This document shows, piece after piece, positions 9,206 through 17,585 of a stretch of 64,000 bases of DNA. The notes beneath the pieces were generated by a model. That model did no database searches. It was not told the DNA's origin and saw only the letters and a list, made by a program, of their open reading frames with translations. Every line of letters starts with the position of its first letter. Positions within the stretch are counted from its first letter, which is position 1. A program made the translations under genes and the position numbers. The stretch comes from Oleomonas cavernae (GTDB lineage Bacteria > Pseudomonadota > Alphaproteobacteria > Zavarziniales > Zavarziniaceae), in contig NZ_QYUK01000011.1 in NCBI RefSeq assembly GCF_003590945.1, positions 276,001 to 340,000 of the forward strand. The letters run 5' to 3'.

Positions 9206-9583
9206 ATGCGGCAGGATATCCTGACCGGGCCAGAGCGGCGCCGGCGATGGGCGATCGCGGAGAAGCGGCGGATTGTCGACGAGGCAGGAGCCGAAGGAGT
9301 GTCCGTGGCGGAAGTGGCGCGTCGGCACGACCTCACCCGCCAGCACATCTATCAATGGCGAAGAGAGCTTCAGGCCAAGGGTGACCTGCCGACCGTGGCA
9401 ACGGTGTTTCTCCCGGTCGAGATATCCAGCGACGATGGTCGTACCGAGCGTGGCGGCGATGCCGACTTGGTGCATGGATACCAAGTCGAGATCGTGGTGC
9501 GGAATGGCCGCAGCGTGCGTGTCGCCTCTGACGTTCCAGATGTTATCGTACAGCGCATGATCCGCCTTGCCGAGGCGCCGTGA
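9206..9583 (+). CDS. tnpA: IS66 TnpA
   Basis: A 125-residue accessory protein of IS66 elements. An N-terminal helix-turn-helix (GPERRRRWAIAEKRRIVDEA, then VAEVARRHDLTRQHIYQWRR) should bind the ends of the element. The C-terminal half ends with the usual VASDVPDVIVQRMIRLAE region. It is the first gene of the element. Its stop overlaps the GTG start of tnpB as GTGA, which implies coupled translation. The same gene recurs at 30368. Confidence 0.92.
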   Translation: MRQDILTGPERRRRWAIAEKRRIVDEAGAEGVSVAEVARRHDLTRQHIYQWRRELQAKGDLPTVATVFLPVEISSDDGRTERGGDADLVHGYQVEIVVRNGRSVRVASDVPDVIVQRMIRLAEAP

Positions 9584-9927
9584 TCGGGCCGGGCACTGGC
9601 GTGCGGGTCTACCTGGCCTGCGGCGTGACCGACATGCGCAAAGGCATAGGCGGCTTGGTGGCCAAGGCGCAGGACGTGCTGAAGCAGGACACCCGATCGG
9701 GAGCGGTCTTCGCGTTCCGTGGCGGCAGGGGAGACCGGATCAAGCTTCTGCACTGGGATGGGCAAGGCTTCTGCCTCTACTACAAGATCCTGGAGAAGGG
9801 TCGCTTCCCCTGGCCGTCGCCGGCCGAAGGGGCGGCGAACCTGACTTCGGCGCAGTTGGCGATGTTGTGGGAAGGCATCGACTGGCGCCGTCCGACTTGG
9901 ACCTCGCCACCCGACAGGGTTGGTTGA
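9580..9927 (+). CDS. tnpB: IS66 TnpB
   Basis: A 115-residue protein of the IS66 Orf2 (TnpB) family. It has the diagnostic sequence GVTDMRKGIGGLVAKAQ, the block FRGGRGDRIKLLHWDGQGF and the end PSPAEGAANLTSAQLAMLWE followed by GIDWRRPTW. It is needed for IS66 transposition, but its biochemical role is unknown. It starts at GTG inside the tnpA stop and is followed by a ~60-base gap before tnpC. Confidence 0.93.
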   Translation: MIGPGTGVRVYLACGVTDMRKGIGGLVAKAQDVLKQDTRSGAVFAFRGGRGDRIKLLHWDGQGFCLYYKILEKGRFPWPSPAEGAANLTSAQLAMLWEGIDWRRPTWTSPPDRVG

Positions 9928-9989
9928 TTATTGATATGATTCAATGACATAAGGCTTTTGTGGGGCGCCACTTCGCGGTACCATCAGCC

Positions 9990-11648
9990 ATGTCGCTAGT
10001 CCCCGACATTCTCCCCGACGATCCCGCCGCGCTGAAGGCAATCATTGCCGCGCAGCGCGAAGAAGTGGCGCGGTTAACCGCCTCGGCGCGCGCCTACGAA
10101 GCCTTGGTGCAGGCACTCAAGATCCGCATTGCGCGGCTAAAACGACAGAAGTTCGGGGTCAGCTCGGAGAAGATCGAACGGGAGATCGAGCAACTCCAAC
10201 TCGCCCTTGAGGATCTCGAAGTTGCCATGGCCGCGGCCGGCACGCTTGCCATGCCCGATGACAATGCCCCAGATGACAGCGCGTTGGTGCCTGATGGTGA
10301 TCAGCTATCAGATGGCCGGCCTGCGCCACGCCGGCGCGGCAAGCCCCGGGTCGTCGCCGATACACCACGTGAGCGCATCGTGCTCGACCCCGGTGAACAC
10401 TGCCCCGATTGCGGCGGCGCCCTGCGCCTGGTCGGTGAGGATGTATCGGAGATCCTCGACTACATTGCCGCCAAGCTGAAGGTGGTCGAGACCGCCCGCC
10501 TCAAGAAGTCCTGCCGGTGCTGTGAGAAGATCGTTCAGCCGGCTGCCCCGACGCGGCCGCTCCGGCGTGGCATGATGGGGGCGAACCTTCTTGCTCATAT
10601 CATCGTCTCGAAGTTCGACGATCAGCTGCCGTTGTATCGGCAGGCTGAGATCTTTGCCCGCCTTGGGGCGGAGATTCCGCGATCGACCCTTATCGACGGC
10701 TGTGGTGCAGGGGTGGCGACACTCCGGCCAGTAATCAACCTGATCAAGACCGAGGTCCTGGGCGCCGATCGGCTGCACGTGGACGACACGCCGATCAAAG
10801 TGCTGGACCCGTCGCGTCGTACCGCCGATCCAATGGTTCGTGGTGTCAAGGAGGGCCGTATCTGGGTCTATGTGCGTGACGACCGGCCATGGGGCGGCGG
10901 GGATCCACCTGGTGCCGCCTACTTTTTCTCGCCCGACCGCAAGGGCGAACACCCCCAGCGCCACCTCGGCAGCTTCAATGGGATCCTGCAGGCCGACGCC
11001 TATGGCGGATTCAAGAAGCTCTACGCCCCTGGAGAAGACGGGGCATCGCGGATCCGGGAGGCCGCATGCTGGGCGCACTTACGCCGTGACTTCCATGACG
11101 TGTGGAAGATGACGGGCTCCTCGATTGCCAAGGAGGCGCTCGACCGTATCGGTGCCCTCTATGATATCGAACGTGACATTGCCGGTCGCGCCGCCGAGGT
11201 CCGTCATCAAGTTCGCCGGGACCACAGCCGGCCTCGGGCCGAGCACTTCCGGACATGGTGTGAAGCCCAGTTGGCGCAGATACCGGGCAAGGGCGGTTCG
11301 ATCAAGGGCGACCTGGCAATGGCCATGCGCTACGCCCTCAAGCGTTGGTCCGCCTTCACTCTCTTCCTGGAGGATGGCCGCGTCGCCATTGACAATAACG
11401 CCGCCGAACGGGCGATCAGGCCGATCGCAATCGGACGGAAGAATTTTTTGTTCGCCGGATCCGATGCCGGAGGAGAGACCATCGCCGACGCCATGACGAT
11501 CATCGAGACCGCCAAGCTCGCGGGGCTCAATCCCGAGGCCTATCTCGCCGATGTTCTGGCGCGCATCAACGACCACATCGTCACTCGCCTCTCCGAACTC
11601 CTGCCATGGAATTGGACGCCCTTGACCGCGCAGCGCCAGGCCGCCTGA
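9990..11648 (+). CDS. tnpC: IS66 TnpC transposase
   Basis: The catalytic DDE transposase of the element, 552 residues from ATG 9990; the frame is open to GTG 9960 and the start is not certain. An N-terminal coiled coil (AAQREEVARLTASARAYEAL) leads into the family's zinc-finger-like region with paired cysteines (HCPDCGGALRL, then SCRCCEKI). Acidic residues of the catalytic core are in RLHVDDTPIKVL and LQADAYGGFKKLY, with the Glu in NNAAERAIRP. The C-terminus ends with LLPWNW, common in the family. It appears full length. Confidence 0.93.
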   Translation: MSLVPDILPDDPAALKAIIAAQREEVARLTASARAYEALVQALKIRIARLKRQKFGVSSEKIEREIEQLQLALEDLEVAMAAAGTLAMPDDNAPDDSALVPDGDQLSDGRPAPRRRGKPRVVADTPRERIVLDPGEHCPDCGGALRLVGEDVSEILDYIAAKLKVVETARLKKSCRCCEKIVQPAAPTRPLRRGMMGANLLAHIIVSKFDDQLPLYRQAEIFARLGAEIPRSTLIDGCGAGVATLRPVINLIKTEVLGADRLHVDDTPIKVLDPSRRTADPMVRGVKEGRIWVYVRDDRPWGGGDPPGAAYFFSPDRKGEHPQRHLGSFNGILQADAYGGFKKLYAPGEDGASRIREAACWAHLRRDFHDVWKMTGSSIAKEALDRIGALYDIERDIAGRAAEVRHQVRRDHSRPRAEHFRTWCEAQLAQIPGKGGSIKGDLAMAMRYALKRWSAFTLFLEDGRVAIDNNAAERAIRPIAIGRKNFLFAGSDAGGETIADAMTIIETAKLAGLNPEAYLADVLARINDHIVTRLSELLPWNWTPLTAQRQAA

Positions 11649-11650
11649 CC

Positions 11651-11899
11651 ATGGCGGCGATCACCCATCTCCACACGCTTGCCCGGGTCGCTGAAATGCT
11701 GGGTGAGGACGAGGACTGGCTGCATGATATCTGCCTTGAGATGGAACCCGAGGACGGGATCATCTCCGTCTACGGCCTGGGCGACGACTGCACGCCAGCC
11801 TTCACCGATTTCGGCATCGAAAACCTCCGGCAAATCATAGAAATCCACCGGGAGAACGAACAAAGCGCTCGCTCAAACGAAACCCCTCAGGGGCCTTGA
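11651..11899 (+). CDS. IS66 passenger protein of unknown function
   Basis: An 82-residue acidic protein starting at ATG 11651, two bases after the tnpC stop, and ending just inside the right end of the element. It contains HLHTLARVAEMLGEDEDWLH followed by an EPEDGIISVYG stretch. Small genes at this position occur in other IS66 elements of proteobacteria. Since it sits between the ends and is repeated in copy B, it moves with the element. Function is unknown. A longer frame from 11606 would overlap tnpC and is less likely. Confidence 0.7.
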   Translation: MAAITHLHTLARVAEMLGEDEDWLHDICLEMEPEDGIISVYGLGDDCTPAFTDFGIENLRQIIEIHRENEQSARSNETPQGP

Positions 11900-11911
11900 G
11901 CGGCCGGTTAC

Positions 11912-12598
11912 GGTCAACCGCAAGCGGGTGGCCAGGATTCTGAAGGAAGACAACCTGCTCTGCCTGAGGAAGCCGCTGTTCAGTTCAGGCCGCCAACCAC
12001 CGACAGCCGCCATAGCTGGCGGGTCTGGCCCAACCTGGCGCGGCATATGAAGCCGCTGGCCATCGACCAGCTGTGGGTCGCCGACATCACCTATGTGCGG
12101 CTGGGCGAGGCCTTCGTCTACCTGGCAGTGGTGCTCGACGCCTTCAGCCGCAAGGTCGTGGGCTGGGCCATGGCCGGCCACCTGCGCGCCGAACTGGCCT
12201 TGGCGGCCCTGGAGATGGCGCTTGTCACGCGCAGGTCCGCGCCTGGTGGCCTGGTCCACCACTCCGACCGGGGCATCCAATATGCCTGCGGCGACTATAT
12301 CGAGCGCCTGCAAGTCCATGGCATCCAGCCCTCCATGAGCAGGCCCGGCTGCCCCTATGACAACGCCATGGCCGAAAGCTTCATGAAGGCCCTCAAGCAG
12401 GAGGAGGTCGACGCCGCCGCCTATCGCGACCTTGACCATGCCACGGCCGCCGTCGGAGATTTCATCGAGGCGGTCTATAACCTCGAGCGACTGCACTCAG
12501 CCCTCGACTACCTCTCGCCCGCGGAGTTCGAAGCCAAACCCAAATCATGGGCTGCTGCGCAGCAGCCCATGCAGCCAACCAATCAACACTGTCCCTAA
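11912..12598 (+). pseudogene. IS3-family OrfB, C-terminal part
   Basis: The reading frame resumes after the IS66 right end as VNRKRVARILKEDNLLCLRK, then loses frame near 11980. From about 11994 another frame gives TTDSRHSWRVWPNLARHMKP and the whole catalytic domain: Asp in WVADITYVRL, Asp in HHSDRGIQYA and Glu in AMAESFMKALKQEE. Comparison with the intact orfB at 13153 shows one base lost (or two gained) around 11980-11994. No homopolymer lies there, so this looks like true decay. Confidence 0.85.
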
Positions 12599-12745
12599 TA
12601 ACCGTGTCTCAGCGACGGGGGCACTTCAGAGTTCTGGCGAGATTTGACATGTTACCGTGTCCCCTAAATATGGACCGCCGTAGATTGGAGTGAACCCCTA
12701 GATTGAGTCAGTTAAATTGGGGACAGTTCTCGCTGAGGAGAACGC

Positions 12746-13156
12746 ATGACCCGAGAGACGAGGCGGCGGTTCAGCCGGGCCTTCAAGCTGGCGGTGGTTG
12801 AACGATTGGCGGCGGGCGAGAGCGGTTCGGCACTGGCCCGGGAGTTGTCGATCAAGCGAGGACTGCTGTACCGCTGGCGGGATCATTTCCGCGCGGGCGG
12901 TGAACTGGCGCTGCGCCCGGGACCGGGACGGCCGAAGCAGGCGGAGGCGCGGATCCTGGCGGCGGCGCGGGGGCCGGCGTCGAGCGCCAGCGACCTGGAG
13001 CAGGCGCGCCGGCAGATCGCCGCGCTCGAGCGCAAGGTCGGCCAGCAGCAGCTGGACCTGGATTTTTTCAAGCACGCCTTGCGGCATCTCGAGGCGTCAC
13101 GGCAGGCGAGCGACGCGCCTGGCGCGACGGCGTCTTCGCCTATATCCAAGCGATGA
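12746..13156 (+). CDS. IS3-family transposase OrfA
   Basis: A 136-residue helix-turn-helix protein (RRFSRAFKLAVVERLAAGES, then LSIKRGLLYRWRDHF) followed by the coiled coil RRQIAALERKVGQQQLDLDFF. It starts at ATG 12746 after GAGGAGAACGC. Bases 13063-13069 are the slippery heptamer T TTT TTC in frame, and the -1 frame stays open into orfB, the usual way IS3 elements make OrfAB. The end overlaps orfB by ATGA. The length equals that of the OrfA at 8464. Confidence 0.9.
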   Translation: MTRETRRRFSRAFKLAVVERLAAGESGSALARELSIKRGLLYRWRDHFRAGGELALRPGPGRPKQAEARILAAARGPASSASDLEQARRQIAALERKVGQQQLDLDFFKHALRHLEASRQASDAPGATASSPISKR

Positions 13157-14055
13157 CGCGCCGGCAAGGCGAGGGGCCGGGGCTGACGGCCACGGTCGAG
13201 CGGATGTGTGCCCTGGCCGATGTCAGCCGTGGCGCCTACTACCGGGGCTGGGCCGAGAACTGTCCCGGCCGTGAAGAAACGGCGCTGCGCGACGTGCTTC
13301 AGCACCTGGCGCTGACCCACCGTCACTACGGCTACCGGCGGCTCACGGCCCTGCTCCGACGTGAGGGCTGGGCGGTCAACCACAAGCGCGTGGTGCGCCT
13401 GATGCGCGAGGACAATCTGCTGTGCCTGCGCAAGGCAGCGTTCAAGCCGGCGACGACGGACTCCCGACACGACTGGCGGCTCTGGCCGAACCTGGCGCGC
13501 CGGCTGGTCCCGCTGGCGGTCAACCAGCTTTGGGTGGCCGACATCACCTATGTCCGGCTGGCCGAGGCCTTCGTCTACCTGGCGGTGGTGCTCGATGCCT
13601 TCAGCCGCAAGGTCGTGGGCTGGGCGATGGCCGACCACCTGCGGGCCGAACTGGCCCTGGCAGCCTTGCAGATGGCGCTCGACGGCCGAGAGGTGCTTCC
13701 CGGCGGGCTGGTGCACCATTCCGACCGGGGCGTCCAATATGCCTGCGGTGATTACATCGAGCGCCTGCAAGCCCACGGCATCCAGCCCAGCATGAGCCGG
13801 GCCGGCTGCCCTTACGACAATGCCATGGCCGAGAGTTTCATGAAGACGCTGAAGCAGGAAGAGGTCGACGGCGGCGACTACCGTGACCTCGGGCACGCCA
13901 CGGCCGCTATCGGCGAATTCATCGAAGCGGTCTACAATCGGCAACGGCTCCACTCGGCGCTGGCCTATACCTCGCCGGTGGAGTTCGAAACCCGGTCAAG
14001 CCCTCAGGCTGCTGCGCAGCAGCCTGAGGGCTTGGTCACAACCAACTGTCCCTGA
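13153..14055 (+). CDS. IS3-family transposase OrfB
   Basis: A 300-residue IS3 transposase with a complete integrase core. HTH-21 is HRHYGYRRLTALLRREG. The catalytic residues are Asp in WVADITYVRL, Asp in HHSDRGVQYA and Glu in AMAESFMKTLKQEE with the downstream Lys. It is the only intact transposase of this family in the window. Its ATG overlaps the orfA stop; the functional enzyme is probably the OrfAB frameshift product. Confidence 0.92.
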   Translation: MTRRQGEGPGLTATVERMCALADVSRGAYYRGWAENCPGREETALRDVLQHLALTHRHYGYRRLTALLRREGWAVNHKRVVRLMREDNLLCLRKAAFKPATTDSRHDWRLWPNLARRLVPLAVNQLWVADITYVRLAEAFVYLAVVLDAFSRKVVGWAMADHLRAELALAALQMALDGREVLPGGLVHHSDRGVQYACGDYIERLQAHGIQPSMSRAGCPYDNAMAESFMKTLKQEEVDGGDYRDLGHATAAIGEFIEAVYNRQRLHSALAYTSPVEFETRSSPQAAAQQPEGLVTTNCP

Positions 14056-14085
14056 TTTGACTGACTCACCGAGGGGTGCAGTCCA

Positions 14086-14913
14086 AGGGGGTGCAGTCCA
14101 CACACGATATCGACTTGGTATGCCGCAGCACCAAAAACTGCCCACGGAAACGGGAGGCTCGCTGAATGCTCGTTGTGTTGTCGGAGGGATTCCAAATCTT
14201 CTGGGCAGTGCTGGCCTAAAGCTCGCGGCCTATGGGCATGGCCAAAATAGCGAACGCTGGGCTATGATCCGGTCACGATGCTTAGTGTGTTGACTTGTGC
14301 GCGATTGAGCAGTTTGGGCGATGCCACGGCAGGATTGGTGAAAGATCCATTCATCAATGAGATGCCGGCCTTATGTCTGAAGGGTGGGGGGCGACGTGTA
14401 AGGCGTTGCACCGCGACATCTGCCTCAACGGTAGTATTGGGCGCGAGTTCTTACTAAGACTGTCCATAGTCGACCGTGTGATCCGGGCCGTGGGCGGCGA
14501 TCTTGGAGGTCAAATCCGCTGCCGTGCAGTGTCACATTGAAGCTCAATGCCGACGAAAGGCGCGGTGCCCCGGCGCGTTCGATGCTGCCGGGCCTGATCA
14601 TGGCTGGCACTCGGGTAGTGCTTCCAGTCGCGAGCACATCAGCAATGCCGGGACCGTGGTGTCGAGCCTCGATGGGGCCGACAATGCCTCGATGGCACCG
14701 GGTTTCCGCGCCGTCGCTGAATGGAACGAATTCCGTGCTCTCGACCTTGCCGGCGTAAGAGCGGCTCCGGCACGCTTGGTGGCGGGCGATCTGCGCAACT
14801 TCTAGAGCATCGACGGGCAAGACCGAGCAGGGCCTCGAGTGCCACCCCATCGATCACCCAGCCGTCGCTACCGCAAACTCCGCCTGATGAGCCTGGCGGA
14901 CGAAGGGATGAAC
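14086..14913. other. 828 bp without a supportable gene
   Basis: Between the IS3 right end and the next glycosyltransferase, several frames of 60-140 codons are open on both strands. The longest are 14425-14850 minus and 14503-14805 plus. None has a family signature or a good start. A second copy of the IS3 terminal 13-mer lies at 14088-14100. The stretch probably holds decayed sequence left by insertions. Confidence 0.5.
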
Positions 14914-16005
14914 ATGGTGTCGCCATTATCTATCGCATTTGTCGACGATAGCTGCCCAACACCGTCCGAAGATGCCGGATCAAGGGTTATTATCGAGCAT
15001 ATCGAAATGGCCAAGCGTGCCGGTTATAATCCTGTATTCTTTACCAGTTACAGCGTGCTTGGGCGACGCCAGTGTAAGTGGTTGTCAGCTTTGGGCATTC
15101 GTGTCGTGGGGAACGCGGGCCTCGAGGCGTTCTTTGGTTTTGTCCGATCGCCAGAATGCGCCGCCGTTTATGTGCACAAGTACCACAGTGCAATACATGT
15201 CGTGCATCGATTGCGAGAAATTCGCCACGTACCGATAATCTATAATGTCGCTGATTTGCACCATGTACGCCTGATGCGAAAAAACGTCCTTCAAGAAGGG
15301 GATTCTGCGCAAGCGCTGGAAATTATGAAACTAAAGGAGATTGCGGCGATTCTGGCCAGCGACGTAGTAATATCCCATAGCAGGGTCGAGGAGGATTGGC
15401 TCAAAAGGCTGGCAAGTCTCAATGGATATCCATTGGTGGAGCGGCTTCTTTGGCATGAGCCGCTACGGAAAGCCGCCGCAGCCGAAACGGCTGACAGCCT
15501 CCTGTTCGTTGGAGGGATGTCGCACGAGCCGAACGTAGATGCCGTTCGATGGTTCGCTCGGGAAATCTGGCCGAACATAAAGACTCGCTTTCCCCAATTT
15601 TCATTTTCCGTGGTCGGCAGCGGTTGGAATTCGAGCGAATTTTCCTCCGGCTCCGGCATTCGTGTCTTGGGTCATTTAAAGGACCTGTCACGCGTGATGG
15701 GTAGGGCGGTCGCGGCAGTTGCACCCTTGAGATTCGGCTCGGGGATTAAGGGCAAGGTAGTATCGGCGCTTGCCTATGGCTTGCCTTGCATCGGCAGCCC
15801 GATCGCTTTCGAGGGGTTCCCCGAACCAAAACCTCTATCGATGCTATCCGCTGTAACAGCAGAACAATATAACCACGCCTTGGCCGAGGTATTGCGGTTA
15901 AACCCGACTCATATTGCCGCCGACGCGCAAGGTTATGTTAAAAAATACTTTCACGGGAATGACGTATTAAATTTCTGGAAAAGCCTTAGCATTACTATAC
16001 CTTAA
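14914..16005 (+). CDS. Glycosyltransferase family 4
   Basis: A GT-B glycosyltransferase of 363 residues from ATG 14914, which has GAAGGG six bases upstream; the frame is open back to 14839, and ATG 14908 is also possible. The N-terminus (IAFVDDSCPTPSEDAGSR) matches the acceptor-domain start seen in many capsule and rhamnan transferases. The second domain has LLFVGGMSHEPNVDAVRWF and the donor site PLRFGSGIKGKVVSALAYGL, both typical of the Glyco_trans_1_4 subgroup. The stop overlaps the convergent phosphomannose isomerase gene by four bases. It was probably part of the same cluster as 1-8190 before the IS elements separated them. Confidence 0.88.
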   Translation: MVSPLSIAFVDDSCPTPSEDAGSRVIIEHIEMAKRAGYNPVFFTSYSVLGRRQCKWLSALGIRVVGNAGLEAFFGFVRSPECAAVYVHKYHSAIHVVHRLREIRHVPIIYNVADLHHVRLMRKNVLQEGDSAQALEIMKLKEIAAILASDVVISHSRVEEDWLKRLASLNGYPLVERLLWHEPLRKAAAAETADSLLFVGGMSHEPNVDAVRWFAREIWPNIKTRFPQFSFSVVGSGWNSSEFSSGSGIRVLGHLKDLSRVMGRAVAAVAPLRFGSGIKGKVVSALAYGLPCIGSPIAFEGFPEPKPLSMLSAVTAEQYNHALAEVLRLNPTHIAADAQGYVKKYFHGNDVLNFWKSLSITIP

Positions 16006-16415
16006 CGCCTGTCGCGATCATAATCGTCAGATAGGCGCACTATGTCCCTTTCTTCAAGTATTTTCCCGCGCTGAATTTCAATCAAGGTGAGGGTCTCGTG
16101 CCCATTGTTACATAGGCGATGGGGAGTAAATATTGGTATGTGAATTGATGATCCTGCGACGATTTCCAGAATATTGTCGCCTATTTGTGCTGTGCCTGTG
16201 CCGTGTGCCACGAGCCAATCTTCCGCACGATTGCGGTGGAGTTGAAGTGATAGACGGTGGCCGGTATTTACAGAAATTTTCTTTACAATATAGCCAGGGC
16301 CGGCATCAAGAACCACCCAGTTGCCCCATGGCCGATTTTCGCCGTCGCCGATCGAGTAGCTGCAATAATTCGGAGACATTTCCTCGCGCGAACCGAACTC
16401 TTCAAAATTTTTCAT
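16002..16415 (-). CDS. Mannose-6-phosphate isomerase, ManC-type cupin
   Basis: A 137-residue stand-alone cupin equal to the C-terminal isomerase domain of bifunctional ManC/AlgA proteins. The pattern is ENRPWGNWVVLDAGPGYIVK, then LSLQLHRNRAEDWLVAHGTG, HIPIFTPHRLCNNG and the end DIVRLSDDYDR. The histidines of LQLHRNRAEDW and FTPHRL form the metal site. It would interconvert fructose-6-phosphate and mannose-6-phosphate, feeding GDP-mannose for the polysaccharide. The guanylyltransferase domain is not fused and not in the window. Confidence 0.87.
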   Translation of the reverse strand: MKNFEEFGSREEMSPNYCSYSIGDGENRPWGNWVVLDAGPGYIVKKISVNTGHRLSLQLHRNRAEDWLVAHGTGTAQIGDNILEIVAGSSIHIPIFTPHRLCNNGHETLTLIEIQRGKILEERDIVRLSDDYDRDRR

Positions 16416-16451
16416 TTGTATATTCCTTAGAGTATCCCGAATTCAAAAAAC

Positions 16452-16688
16452 TCAAAGATCGTATATTGTCGATGCATATGAATATCCATTTCCTGGAATT
16501 ATCATATATTTGGCTGTTGACACCAGAAAAGTATGTGGATCGCCGTCAAAAATCTCGCACGGATGGTATTTTCCACAATGGGCATGATATGTATCTATCA
16601 GCCCACCATTAGTTCTATAAATATGGCGGCTTTCCGATGTATTTGACATGTAGCTGCCGATCCAATGTATGAAATTGAGCATTTTCAT
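16452..16688 (-). CDS. Small hypothetical protein, doubtful
   Basis: A 78-codon frame from ATG 16688 (open from GTG 16697), ending 36 bases upstream of the isomerase gene on the same strand. The product (MLNFIHWIGSYMSNTSESRH and onward) is rich in His and Tyr and matches no family I know. The DNA is AT-rich. It may be the remnant of a glycan gene or a chance frame. The rest of the 508-bp gap (16416-16923) shows no gene. Confidence 0.3.
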   Translation of the reverse strand: MKMLNFIHWIGSYMSNTSESRHIYRTNGGLIDTYHAHCGKYHPCEIFDGDPHTFLVSTAKYMIIPGNGYSYASTIYDL

Positions 16689-16923
16689 ATTATCCACTGA
16701 TGGTCAGCTGATGATCCAATTGTGAGAGGGGGGAGCAAGAGTTGCAATCACCCAAGTGGGTGAGCCTAGTCTTTTAAAGGGCCCAATATCGGCCGGAAAT
16801 GCACCCATGCCACGATTTTCACGTTAATTTTTCTTCCCTCAGAGATTATTTGGAAAATCGCTTCTGGTTGGTGGCGAGTTGCGATTCAGGCTCTGGATGT
16901 GGACGGAGCAGAGTTGAGGCCGG

Positions 16924-17139
16924 ATGGCCAAAATCGCCAAGAAGACCAAGCGCTACCCGTCTGATCTAGCGGACGATGAATGGGAGCAGATCGCACCGCT
17001 GATGCCCAAGCCTGGGCGCCGGGGGTGTCCGCGCGAAGTCGATTTCCGGGGGTGATCAACGCCGTGCGTTACCTGGTGTGCTCTGGTTGCGGCAGGCAGA
17101 TGCTGTCGATCCACATCGGACCCTGGCAGACGGTCTACC
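16924..17139 (+). pseudogene. IS5-family transposase, N-terminal remnant
   Basis: ATG 16924 begins MAKIAKKTKRYPSDLADDEW and EQIAPLMPKPGRRG, the start of an IS5-group (DUF4096) transposase. The frame breaks at a run of five G (17048-17052); one extra G restores GVINAVRYLVCSGC and then GPWQTVYR. The gene is cut at 17139 by the IS66-family element, and a few more codons (WFHELARRF) follow the other side at 20222-20250, where sequence of the rfbB gene begins. No catalytic part remains, so it is dead regardless of the frameshift. Confidence 0.85.
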
Positions 17140-17234
17140 GTATCCCTCCGGCGAGGGCCGCCTTGCTGAGCTGGAATCGAGCCTTGAAGCTGTGCGCTTA
17201 AGGACGTCCTTAAGAGCGCGCTTAGGTGCACAGC

Positions 17235-17585
17235 ATGAGCCAGATGACCGTGATGACGGGACCGGAGCGTCGGCGCCGGTGGAGCGTCGATGAACGGGAG
17301 CAGATCCTGGCGGCGGCGTTTGCGCCTGGTGCCGTGGTCTCGGCGGTGGCGCGGCGCTTCGAGATTTCGACCGGCCTGATCTACAAGTGGCGGCGTGAGA
17401 CGGCGGCTCCTGAGCCCGCGATCGGCTTTGTGCCGGCGGTGCTCATGCAGCCGGTTGCCGAAGCAGCGGTGGATCCGGCTCGCCCGGCGCCGGCGATCGT
17501 GGTCGAGATGGCGGGTATCTGCATCCGCATCGAGGCTTGCGCACCGGCCGAACTGGTGACGGCGACCCTTCGGGCGTTGCGATGA
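17235..17585 (+). CDS. tnpA: IS66-family TnpA
   Basis: A 116-residue protein from ATG 17235 (an in-frame ATG at 17226 is also possible). It has the helix-turn-helix TGPERRRRWSVDEREQILAA followed by VARRFEISTGLIYKWRRE, and the C-terminal block typical of IS66 TnpA (CAPAELVTATLRALR). Its stop overlaps the tnpB ATG as ATGA. It probably binds the element ends. Confidence 0.9.
   Translation: MSQMTVMTGPERRRRWSVDEREQILAAAFAPGAVVSAVARRFEISTGLIYKWRRETAAPEPAIGFVPAVLMQPVAEAAVDPARPAPAIVVEMAGICIRIEACAPAELVTATLRALR

Larger units (their letters stand above)
9109..11911 (+). mobile_element. IS66-family element, copy A (2803 bp)
   Basis: A complete element. The left end GTAATCGGCCG matches the reversed right end GTAACCGGCCG. 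It is flanked by the 8-bp direct repeat GGTCAACC, the size expected for IS66. It carries tnpA, tnpB, tnpC and a small passenger gene, all on the plus strand. It is inserted in orfB of an IS3-family element. A second copy of the same length and gene content lies at 30271-33073 in the same orientation, with a different target duplication, so each arrived separately and both look recent. Confidence 0.95.
8405..12628 (+). mobile_element. IS3-family element 1, interrupted by IS66
   Basis: The ends are imperfect inverted repeats. The left end reads TGGAGTGACCCCC and the right end, reversed, TGAAGTGCCCCC. Both continue into GAGACACG and GGGACAGT. Inside are orfA (8464-8874) and orfB, which is split by a complete IS66 element at 9109-11911. 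The right part of orfB has a further frameshift, so this copy cannot make transposase. No clear target duplication is visible. It is a diverged relative of the element at 12686-14085. Confidence 0.8.
12686..14085 (+). mobile_element. IS3-family element 2, apparently intact (about 1400 bp)
   Basis: The left end reads TGGAGTGAACCCCT and the reversed right end TGGACTGCACCCCT. The repeats continue inward through GAGTCAGT and GGGACAGTT. Both orfA and orfB are open. The terminal 13 bases at the right end (GGGGTGCAGTCCA) are repeated immediately outside at 14088-14100. No clean target duplication was found, so the outer limits may be off by a few bases. It is related to, but clearly diverged from, the element at 8405-12628, only 57 bases away. 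Confidence 0.85.

Noticed and set aside
14425-14850. 141-codon minus-strand frame as a gene
   Set aside because: No recognisable motif, no ribosome-binding site, and overlapping open frames on the other strand; probably decayed sequence.
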